30,476 bases of DNA from DASZGI01 sp035938995 (lineage in GTDB: Bacteria; Actinomycetota; Actinomycetes; Streptomycetales; Catenulisporaceae): the NCBI RefSeq assembly GCF_035938995.1, contig NZ_DASZGI010000321.1:1-30476 (forward strand), read 5' to 3'. Below the pieces are notes generated by a model that saw only the letters and a program-made list of their open reading frames with translations, ran no database searches and had not been told where the DNA came from. The position numbers were made by a program, and so were the translations under genes. Shown here one piece after another: positions 1-9,500 of the stretch. How positions within the stretch are numbered: position 1 is the first letter of the stretch; each line of letters opens with the position of its first letter.

Positions 1-2463
1 GTAATGGCCCTGGTACAGGTGCATGAGGCCTAGGCCGTCGCGCGCCCGGGCCTCGGTCAGCCAGTCGCCGAGGGCACGGCCCAAGTCGAGCACCTGCTGA
101 TAGTGCCCGATGGCCTGAGGGTAGCGAGCCTGATGGCGCTCGATGGTGGCGATGCTGAAGAGCGTGAAGGCCTGGCCGCGGGTATCGCCGGCTTCGTACA
201 TCAGGTCAAGCGCCTGATGGTAGAGGTCGTCGGCCTGGGCGTAGCGCGCTTGGACGAAATCGATGTTGCCGAGGTAGCGCAGGGCGGTCGCCTCGGCGAC
301 CGTGTCGCCCAGGCGTGCCGCGGCTTCGCGCCCGAGGCCATGGATGACGCGCGCCTCGGAGATGTACTCCATGCTGAGGTAGCGGAACAGGACGGCGGAG
401 AGGCGGGCGGTGTGGCTCGGCCAGCCGTCCTGGGCCGTCTGGAGCGCGGCGGCGACCAGGTTGGCCCGCTCAGCGTCCAGCCAGGCCAGAGCCTCGGCCG
501 CTTCGGCGACGGCAGGCACCGGGCCATCGGGGGCGGCGATTTCGGGCCGTCGTGAAGCTTCGCTCGGATACAGGGTGTTGACGGCTTCGGCGGCGGTGAA
601 AAGGTAGTAGTCGAACAGGCCGGTCAAGGCGGCGTGTGACTGTGCATCGCAGTCCTTGATTGCTGCGAGGTCGCGTCCGTAGGCACGCAGCAGGTCGTGT
701 ATGGCGTAGCGGCCTGCGCCGGTGGTCTGGACCAGGTGTGCCCGCGCGAGGCGGTCCAGCAGCCGGTGCGCCTGTGGAAGGTCCGTGCCGGTGAGCGCGG
801 CGGCCGCGAACGGGTCGAAGTCGACGCCAGGGTGTAGCGCGAGGAGCCGAAACGCGCGAGCCGCTTCTTCGTCTAGATGCCGGTAAGACCAGGAGAACAC
901 CTCGCGCACCGCAGTGGCGGTGTCGCCGTCGGCGTGGAGCATGTCGAGCCTCCGCTGACGGTCGGTCAGCTCGTCCACTAAGGCGGAGAGCGACACGGTC
1001 GGGCGCGCCGCTGCGAGCTCGGCCGCGATGCGCAGCGCCAGGGGAAGCCGGCAGCAGCATTCGGCCAGCGCCGCGGTGGCAGTCGGGTCCGCGGTGGCCC
1101 GGGACCCGATCAGGGCACGCAGCAGCCGTGTCGCCTCGTCGAGCGCCAGCGCGTCCAGCTCGACGCGCACCGCACCTTCCCGTGCCACCAACCCAGCGAG
1201 CGCGTCCCGGCTGGTGACGAGAACCAGACAGCCCGGCGTACCCGGCAGCAGCGGGCGCACCTGATCCGCGGCGCGCGCGTTGTCCAGCACGATCAGCATC
1301 CGTCGCCCGGCCAGCAGGCTGCGATACAGGCTCGCGCGCTGCGCCTCGTCCGCCGGAATGCTCTGACCGCCCACTCCTAAGGTACGCAGGAATCCCTCAA
1401 GCACGTCGGTCGCGCGGGCCGGATCGCCGGTGTCATAACCGCGCAGATTCACGTACAGCTGGCCATCGGGGAATCGGCCGGCGACTTTGTGCGCCCAATG
1501 CACTGCGAGCGCTGTCTTGCCCACCCCGGCCATCCCGCCGATCGCCGAGATCACGACCGCGCCACCGCCCTGGCCGGTGTGCGCGAGCAGGCCGGTCAGG
1601 GCGTCGAGCTCGGCGTGCCGTCCGGTGAAGTGGCCGGCCGCGGCGGGAAGCTGGCGCGGCACCGCCACGGACGTGGCCGCGGCGACGGTCGTGGCGCCCT
1701 GCTCGTGCGCCGTGGCCTGGACCCCGCCGTCCCCGGCGAGGATTCGCTGGTGCAGGTCACGCAGCTGTGGCCCGGGTTCCACGCCGAGCTGTTCGATCAG
1801 CACCCGGCGCGCGTGCTGATAGGCCTCAAGTGCCTCGGCCTGCCGATCCGCGCGGGCCAGGGCCAGCATCAGCTGGGCATGGAAGCGCTCGCGCAGCGGG
1901 TACGTGCCGGTCAGCTCCCGTAGCCGCGGCACCAACTGTTCGTGCCGACCGAGGCGCAGCTGCGCCTCGGCGTGGTCCTCCAACGCCTGCACGCGCAGGT
2001 GATCGAGCCGGGAGACGAACTCGTCGCGCAACACCTGGCCGGGGATGTCCAGCAGCGGCTCGCCGCGCCACAGCGCCAGCGCGGACGCCGAGGCATCCGC
2101 CGCCTTCGCCCACGCACCGGCTCGCAGCGCCGCGCCGGCCCGGCCACACAGCGCCTCGAACTGCAGCGTGTCCAGTTCCGCCGGCTCCACCCGGATCAGG
2201 TAGCCCGGGTCCCTGGTCAGGATCCGCGCCGCGACGGCCGGACCCACCGCGCGGCGCAGGCGCACGACATATGTGCGCAGCGTGCGCGGCGCCCCGTGCG
2301 GCGGCGTCCCGTCCCACACCAGCTCGGTCAGCTCGCCCATCGGCACCGCCTGGTTCGCGCGCACCAGCAGCGCCGCCAACAGGGTCCGCTGGCGGACCGG
2401 CAACGGCACCTGTCCGCCCGCGTCGTTGACCACTAGCAGCGAACCCAGAACCCCCAGCCGCAT
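1..2463 (-). CDS. SARP/AfsR-family transcriptional regulator (partial, C-terminus off the left edge)
   Basis: The frame is open for 821 codons from the ATG at 2463 to base 1 with no stop, so the C-terminus is missing. Residues 1 to about 95 look like the OmpR-type winged helix of SARPs (start MRLGVLGSLLVVNDAGG, then RTLRTYVVRLRRAVG). About 96-245 is the bacterial transcriptional activation domain (ALALWRGEPLLDIPG, ending near VLIEQLGVEPGPQL). About 285-550 is an NB-ARC/STAND ATPase with a P-loop GMAGVGKTA (Lys316) and a LIVLDNAR Walker B. The remainder is helical and TPR-like, as in AfsR. Proteins of this build activate antibiotic clusters by binding direct heptamer repeats near promoters, with nucleotide and TPR modules controlling activity. 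It is divergent from the secreted-protein gene at 2801. The only biosynthetic cluster in the window is the phenazine locus, whose upstream region carries a SARP-like repeat array, so it is a plausible but unproven regulator of it. Confidence 0.93.
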   Translation of the reverse strand, partial: MRLGVLGSLLVVNDAGGQVPLPVRQRTLLAALLVRANQAVPMGELTELVWDGTPPHGAPRTLRTYVVRLRRAVGPAVAARILTRDPGYLIRVEPAELDTLQFEALCGRAGAALRAGAWAKAADASASALALWRGEPLLDIPGQVLRDEFVSRLDHLRVQALEDHAEAQLRLGRHEQLVPRLRELTGTYPLRERFHAQLMLALARADRQAEALEAYQHARRVLIEQLGVEPGPQLRDLHQRILAGDGGVQATAHEQGATTVAAATSVAVPRQLPAAAGHFTGRHAELDALTGLLAHTGQGGGAVVISAIGGMAGVGKTALAVHWAHKVAGRFPDGQLYVNLRGYDTGDPARATDVLEGFLRTLGVGGQSIPADEAQRASLYRSLLAGRRMLIVLDNARAADQVRPLLPGTPGCLVLVTSRDALAGLVAREGAVRVELDALALDEATRLLRALIGSRATADPTATAALAECCCRLPLALRIAAELAAARPTVSLSALVDELTDRQRRLDMLHADGDTATAVREVFSWSYRHLDEEAARAFRLLALHPGVDFDPFAAAALTGTDLPQAHRLLDRLARAHLVQTTGAGRYAIHDLLRAYGRDLAAIKDCDAQSHAALTGLFDYYLFTAAEAVNTLYPSEASRRPEIAAPDGPVPAVAEAAEALAWLDAERANLVAAALQTAQDGWPSHTARLSAVLFRYLSMEYISEARVIHGLGREAAARLGDTVAEATALRYLGNIDFVQARYAQADDLYHQALDLMYEAGDTRGQAFTLFSIATIERHQARYPQAIGHYQQVLDLGRALGDWLTEARARDGLGLMHLYQGHY

Positions 2464-2800
2464 TGGACCTCCCCGTGAGCGACGGCGTCGTCATACGGCG
2501 GCGCGCACCGGCGTCGCCGAATCGCAGCCGTATTGCAGTCCTCTGCGACGAGGCTCGGCCCGCAAGCCGCCCTGTGCCCGGAACCCGGCTCCACCGTAAG
2601 CAGCCGACCGGTGTGGAAATGCGGCAAGACCTCGCGGCACCCCCACGGATACAGCCGCCCCCTAGCGTCGCCGATATGCAGTCGAATTGCTACACCCTGC
2701 TGCGAGACTGCCGGGCGCGGCGTGGGCCGCATCAGCGTCCGGACACGCCGTGGGCGAGAGCAGGTGCGCACGGACCGCCTAACGGATTGGGGAGTACGCC
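2464..2800. promoter_or_regulatory. Divergent intergenic region between SARP gene and secreted-protein gene
   Basis: These 337 bases have no convincing ORF. Two copies of the heptamer also found upstream of phzB lie close to the SARP start: ATACGGC at 2493-2499 and its reverse complement GCCGTAT at 2528-2534. An imperfect direct repeat is also present: GCGTCGCCGA at 2511-2520 and 2665-2674, each followed by TGCAGTC (2534-2540 and 2677-2683). I see no clear -35/-10 pair for either gene. The pattern suggests regulator binding, possibly autoregulation by the SARP. Confidence 0.4.
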
Positions 2801-3454
2801 ATGACCAGCAGGACAAGGACCGCCGCGGCGGCGGGTGCGGCGGCCGCGCTCGCCGCGAGCCTGGCGTTCGCGGCACCCGCCGCGCAGGCCGCGACGCCGC
2901 AGTGCGGGACCGGGTGCGCGAGCCTCTACAACCTGATCTACGGCACGTCGGACGTGATGGCGGTGGCCGGGGCGCAGGGCACGAACGCGAACACCGGGCA
3001 GCCGGTGGCGCTGCTGCCGGCCAGCGGCAGCAACCAGGGAGAGGACTGGGCGCTGTTCGCGGAGGGCACGGTCAGCGACTTCTACGCGGCCGGCATCGTG
3101 TCCGCGCAGCTGAACTTCCACTACGCCAACGACGAGGTGTACGAGTACGACTATGTGCCCTACGGGGTGGATTCCGGGCTGTGCCTGGGGGTGGCGGGGA
3201 CCGCGGGCAACGGCGCGCCGGTGTCGTTGCAGCCGTGCGGGGTGGACGCGCAGACGCTATGGGTGGCGGACACCGCGGATCAGTACCGGCGGCAGATCCC
3301 GCTGATCAACGGGACCGACAACAACTTCTCGTACCCGTACGTGCTGACCGCGAACTCGACCGGGATCACCATGTCCACGCACATGCTCACCGGCGGCAAC
3401 GGGGTGATCGACCAGGGCCAGTACTGGTCCACCATCTACGGAGTCCTGCCCTAA
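2801..3454 (+). CDS. Small secreted protein with ricin-type lectin-like patch
   Basis: 217 residues. The ATG at 2801 follows a purine-rich GGGGAG about 7 bases upstream. Residues 1-30 form a Sec signal peptide: basic MTSRTRT, an alanine-rich core, and a likely signal peptidase I site after AQA (residue 30). The mature part of about 187 residues has paired cysteines (QCGTGC near 35-40). The segment CLGVAGTAGNGAPVSLQPC followed by QTLW resembles one repeat of a ricin-B/beta-trefoil carbohydrate-binding domain (Cys-Leu start, QxW end). The other repeats are not obvious, so a lectin role is inference. The protein is rich in Tyr, Asn and Gly, as extracellular proteins of actinomycetes often are. 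It lies upstream of the RHS gene on the same strand but is separated from it by a strong hairpin. Function unknown. Confidence 0.8.
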   Translation: MTSRTRTAAAAGAAAALAASLAFAAPAAQAATPQCGTGCASLYNLIYGTSDVMAVAGAQGTNANTGQPVALLPASGSNQGEDWALFAEGTVSDFYAAGIVSAQLNFHYANDEVYEYDYVPYGVDSGLCLGVAGTAGNGAPVSLQPCGVDAQTLWVADTADQYRRQIPLINGTDNNFSYPYVLTANSTGITMSTHMLTGGNGVIDQGQYWSTIYGVLP

Positions 3455-3491
3455 CCGGTAAGGGCGCGGTGCAGGAAACGACGGGAGACGT

Positions 3492-3521
3492 GCCCGGCCG
3501 GCCCGAACAGGCCGGCCGGGC
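3492..3521 (+). terminator. Perfect 12-bp hairpin, probable factor-independent terminator
   Basis: GCCCGGCCGGCC (3492-3503) and GGCCGGCCGGGC (3510-3521) are exact reverse complements around a 6-base loop CGAACA. It starts 37 bases after the stop of the secreted-protein gene. There is no U-tract, which is common for actinomycete terminators. The stem would be very stable and overlaps the region just before the ATG at 3524, which argues that the RHS gene starts further downstream, at 3572. Confidence 0.7.
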
Positions 3522-3571
3522 GGATGCGAGTGACGAAGCTGGTCTGGTCTGATCGTCGGGAGGCGGGGCGG

Positions 3572-6500
3572 ATGTTCGGCACGGGTTCAGACACGAGGGG
3601 CCGGCGCCGGTGGCCGACGGCACCGTGGAGGCCGAGGGTGGCCGGCCTGACAGCGCTGTCACTGGCCGTGGGGCTGCTGCCGGCGGCCGCAGGCTTCGGC
3701 GGAGGTTCGGCCCACGCGCCGTATGCCTCGGCGGGAGCTCCGGTGCCAGTTCATCCGGTGGCCCGGCAAGCGGTGAAGACGCCGCCGATGCCAGCCGCGC
3801 AGCGAGCGACGGTGTCCTGGCCGGCGGCCGGTTCAGGCACGGCAGCGTTCACCGCCGCGCGGGGTGGCGGAACGAGCGCGGCCGATCCCACGGCCGGGTC
3901 GGCGCGCGCCGGGTCGCTCCCGGTGTGGGCCGGTGCGCCCTCGGGGAACGGGCCGGTCGAAGCCGCGCGTCCGGCAGGTGCGGGCATGAAGGTGCCAGGG
4001 CAGAGCTCACCGCAGCCTGGGACGTCGGCCGATGGCCCGAACGCCACCGCCGCCAAAGCAAGCCCGACAGCCAATCAGTCCACTGCGACTCCAGTGTCGC
4101 GGGTGGCGGTGTCGATGGCGTCGCAGGCTGCCGCATCAGCACTCGGAGTTCGCGGAGCGGTGTTCACCGTTGGCCGCGCGGACGGCTCCGCGGCGGCGGG
4201 CCGGGCACACATCTCGCTGGACTATGCCTCGTTCGCGAACGCCTACGGGGGAGGGTTCGGCTCGCGGCTGCACCTGGTCATGCTGCCGGCCTGCGCCCTG
4301 ACCACCCCGCAACGCGCCGCGTGCCGGGTTGAAACGCCGCTGGTGTCGGCGAACGATACGCGCGCCGCACGGGTCGGAGCGGACGTCGTCCTTCCCGCCT
4401 CGAGTCCGGCGCACGCGATCGTGCTCGCGGCGACCGCATCCTCGCAGGGATCCGGAGGCAATTTCGGGGCCGAGCCGCTGTCGGAGGAGAACGAGTGGGA
4501 GACCGACGGCTCGTCCGGCGCGTATACGTACTCGTACCCGGTGCAGGTGCCGCCGGTGCCAGGCGGCCTGGCGCCCGCGGTCGCGCTGAATTACAGCTCG
4601 CAGAACGTCGACGGGCTGAATGCGTCCACGAACAACGAAGCCTCGTCGATCGGGGACGGGTGGACCTACGAGCCCGGGTTCGTGGAGGCCGACTATCCGA
4701 CCTGCGCGACCAACGCCCTGGAGCCGGACACCCTGGACCTGTGCTCGGCCCCTGCCGAGCTGACGATCACCATGGACGGCACGACCACGCCGCTGGTGGT
4801 CACCTCGAGCGGGTCGATCCACCCGGAGGCGGACGGCGCCCAGCAGGTGATCGCGCTTTCCGGCGGCGGCTACGAGGTGATCGAGGCGGACGGGACGCAG
4901 TACTGGTTCGGGCTGAACAAGCTGCCCGGCTACGCCGCCGGGGATCAGACCACGAACAGCATCTGGACCGTCCCGGTGTGGTCGAACGGCGGATTCGCCA
5001 CCGCCACCTGGCGCTACATGCTCGACTACGTGGTGGATCCGAAGGGGAACGCGCTCGCCTACTTCTACAACACCCAGACCAACTACTACGCCGAGGGCAA
5101 CGGCCAGTCCGAGGGCACCGTCGCGAACGGCGCATACACCCAGGGCGGTTCCCTGACGAAGATCGAGTACGGGCTGCGGGCCGGGAGCATCTACTCCCAA
5201 ACCCCGGCCGCGCAGGTCAACCTCGCCTACGGCGGCACCGTGCGGCAGGACGCGCCGACCGATCTGGCCTGCGCCCACGGCGCAGCCTGCGCGGTGAACG
5301 CCCCGACGTTCTGGACCTCGTACCCGCTCTCCAGCATCAGCACGCAGATACTGGTGGGCGGCGCCCTGCGGAACGTGGACTCCTGGAGCCTGGCGCAGAC
5401 CTATCCGGCGACGAACGACACGACGAGCCCGCCGTCGCTCTGGCTGTCGTCGATCACCCACACTGGCCTGGACGGCGCCACCCCGATCTCCGTGCCACCG
5501 GTGACCTTCGCCGGCACCGCCATGCCGAACCTGGCCGCCACCGCCGCGGACACCGCGAACGGATACTCGCTGATCACCCGCTACCGGCTGACCTCCCTGA
5601 CGAACGAGTACGGCGGAGTGACCACGGTGGCGTACTCGCCCGAGTCGGCGGCCTGCGCGGGCGGCAACTTCCCGGCCGATTACAGCAACACCGGGTACTG
5701 CTATCCGGACTACTGGTGGACGGACCCGTACGGTCTGATCGACTACGAGGACTGGTACAACCTCTACGACACAGCGTCCGTGACGGCCACCGATACGACC
5801 GGGGGCGACCCGAAGCAGGTGACCTCGTACACCTACAGCGGCCCGGCCTGGCACTACGACAACGACACCATGTCCCGGTCGGCGAACTGGACCTGGGACC
5901 AGTGGCGCGGATTCCGCGGCGTGATCGCGGAGACCGGCGTGTCGCCGGACCCGGTGACAGAGGTCGCCGACACCTACTTCCAGGGCATGAGCCAGGACGA
6001 GTCCGACTACCGGTTCAACGGCGGGATCATCAGCAACGGGCAGGTGAACCTCACCTCGAGCCGCGGCGACAAGGTCGAGGACAAGGACCAGTACGCGGGC
6101 ATGAAGTTCGAGGAGATCCACTACACCGGCGCGGGCACCGGGAACCAGGTCGACGACACCGTCTGGTTCCCGTACACGTCCAACGCCACCGGGACGAACT
6201 CCGGCCTGTACCAGGCTTCGTATGTGACCGGGACGTCGTCGATCACGTTCTACACGGCGCTGGCCGGGGGAGGCTCCCGCAAGTCCACCACGACTTACAC
6301 GTACAACGGGTACGGACAGGTGCTCACCGAGAACAAGGTGCCTGACACCGCGGACACCAGTCAGAATTCCTGCACCTCGAACACGTACACGGTGAACACC
6401 ACCGTATGGATCGTCGATCTGCCCAGCGAGGTGAAGGTCACCGGCGGCGCCTCGTGCGCGACGGCCGTCTCCGACCTGCGCTACACCTACGACGGCGGCA

Positions 6501-9500
6501 GCCTTACCAAGGGCAACGCCACCCAGATAAGCCAGGTCGGCGGCACCGCTTCCGGGGGCACGGTGACGAAGAACTACACCTACGACGAATACGGCAGAGT
6601 GCTGACCGCCCAGGACGCGGACCAGCGCACCACGACGACGGCCTACACGCCCGCCACCGGTGCGGCGCCCACCTCCATACTGGTCACCGACCCGGCCGGG
6701 CTGACCACCACCACGACCTATGACCCGGCGAGGAATCTGGAGACCGGCACGACCGACCCCGCCGGATACCAGACGGCTGAGACCTACGACGCGCTCGGCA
6801 GGAGCACCGCGAAGTGGACAGCCGGCAATCCGGTCTCCGGCCCGGCCGTGGACACGTACACATACTCCGTGAGTGACACAGCCCCCTCGGTGATCACCGA
6901 GCAGGCTGAGATGGCCGGTGGCGGATACCTCACCAGCCAGACCATCTACGACTCCTACGGCAGGAGCCGGGAGACGCAGAGCCAGACCGCGTCGGGCGGC
7001 ACGGATGTGGCCGATACCGGCTACAACTCCGACGGTTGGAAGGCCCTGACGTCAGCTCCCTACTTCATCAGCGGCGCACCGTCCGGAACCCTGGTCGCCG
7101 CGGCGCCGAGCAGCGTGCCGTCGCAGACCGGATACGTGTACGACGGCGACGGCCGGATGGTCAAGCAGGTCGCCTACGCGCTCGGCGTCGAGACGTGGGA
7201 GAGCGACACCACCTACGGCGGCAACTACATCACCGTCGTGCCGCCCACCGGAGGCACCAGCCAGACCACCCTCACCGACGGCCGCGACCTGACGACCGCG
7301 ATCTACCAGTACCACGCCGGGGTTCCCGCGAGCCCGACCGACCCGGCCGCCGACTTCGACAAGACCTCTTACACGTACACCGCCGCGGGAAAGCTCGCGA
7401 GCATCACCGACGCGGCCGGGAACCGCTGGTCCTACACCTATGACCAGCTGGGCGACCAGCTCACCCAGACCGACCCCGACTCGGGAACCACCACGAGCGT
7501 CTTCGACAACGCCGGACAGCTGATGTCGGCCACCGACTCCCGCGGAAAGCAGGTCTCCTGGACGTACGACGCCGACGGACGCAAGACCGCCAAGTACGAC
7601 ACCACCGGCGGCGCGGCCGAATCGGCCGGCACCGAGCTGGCGGCCTGGGCCTACGACACCCTCGCGAAGGGCGAGCCGACGTCGTCGACCTCGTACTCGG
7701 GTGGCGCCGCCTACACCGAGCAAGTCACCGGTTACAACGCCTTCGGGCTTCCGTCAGAGACCGAAACGGTCATCCCGACCGCCCAGGGCGCGCTCGCAGG
7801 CACCTACACCCGCCTATACAGTTACGCTCCCACTGGGCAGCTGACCTCGTACACTGACTCGGCTGCGGGCGGCCTGCCCGCCGAGACGGTCACCACCGGA
7901 TACGACGCGGCCGGCTCCCCGAACACGCTGACCGGCGCAAACACCTACGTCAGCAGCCTGACGTACACGAACCTCGGTCAGCCGCTGCAATACCAACTCG
8001 GCACCACCGCCGAACCCGCGTACATCACCGACGCCTATGATCCGCAAACCGGGCGCACTACCGAGCAGAACACGCAGATCGGCGCCGCTCAGACGTCCAT
8101 CGACGATCTCCACTACACCTATGACCCGGTCGGCAACGTCACCAGCGAGGCCGACACCCCCTCCGGCGCGAGCGCTGCGACGGACGTCCAGTGCTTCCAG
8201 TACGACTACCTCGCGCGGCTGACCCAGGCATGGGCCCAGGGATCCACGGGCTGCGCCAGCACCCCGTCCTCTTCGGCCGAGGGCGGCGCGGCGCCCTACT
8301 GGAACACCTACAGCTATGACACGCTCGGCGACCTGACCGGCGTCACCGCGACCACCCCGGCCGGTGCGGTCACCACCACCGCCAACGCATACCCGGCAGC
8401 TACCGCAGCGCATCCACACGCCTTAACCGGTGAGACCGTTACTTCGCCCTCCGGCACTGCGACCGCCAGTTACAGCTACGACGCAGCAGGGAACCTCACC
8501 ACAGTCAGCGGATCCACCCAGTCCCAGACATTGACCTGGGACGACGCCGGCCAGCTCGCCCAGGACGCGGTCAAGCCGACCGGCGGCAGCGCGCAGAACA
8601 CCGCCTACACCTACGACGCGGACGGCACCCTCCTCGTGGCCGCCGACCCGGGCACCACAACCCTCTACCTCGCTGATGAGGAACTCTCCCTCAACACCGC
8701 CACCGGCACGGTCACCGGCACCCGCTACTACACGCTCGGCAGCACGACCGTGGCGACCCGGACCGGTGCCTCGAGTGTCGCGTACCTGGCAGGGGACGAC
8801 CACGGCACCGACTCCGTCGCGATCGACGCGGGGACGCTCGCCGTCACCCGCCGCTACTACGATCCCTACGGCAACCCGCGGGGCAGCGCCCCCGCGAGCT
8901 TCCCGGCCGGAGAGAAGGGCTTCATCGGCGGCATCGCCGACTCGGCCACCGGGCTGACAGACCTCGGCGCCCGCGAGTACCAACCCGGCACAGGGTCCTT
9001 CATCAGCCCGGACCCGCTGCTCAAGCCCTACTCGCCCCAGCTGCTCAACGCATACGCCTACTCGGCCGACAACCCGACGACCGACGCCGACCCCAGCGGC
9101 GCCATGCTCATCGGCCCGGACGGATGCGTCGGCGGCGTGCAAGCCGTCGAACAATGCGAAAAACGGGCCACCGCGCAGCAGCAGCACTCCTCCGCCGCCC
9201 CGCGCAGGTCGGGCGGTGACCGCGCCCAGAGCCGCGGGCCCGACTACTACGTCTTCGAAGTCACCGTGACGGTCAAGATCCCGGTCGGGCTGCCCGTGCT
9301 GACCCCATACAACATACGTATGCCGCTGTGGTCCGGCGCGATCACCTATCCACCGCAGCAGCAGAAGGCCGCCGCTCCGAATCCGCTCGCCTGCGGCCGG
9401 GTCGACTGGTTCCTGGTGTGCAGCAAACCGGGCGGCACGCCCAGGGGACTGTCGCCCGGACTGCAACCGGCGTTCGGATGGGTCTACGGACCGAGCCTGC

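Noticed and set aside
3524..3571. ATG at 3524 as the RHS start
   Set aside because: It lies three bases after a strong hairpin and has no ribosome site, while 3572 has GGGAGG and begins a proper signal peptide.
4136..6345. Long overlapping open frames inside the RHS gene on both strands (4136-6121 minus, 4495-6345 plus)
   Set aside because: They are Arg/Gly/Val-rich frames produced by high GC content; the RHS frame has clear YD repeats and conserved domains, and the shadows show no motif or ribosome site.
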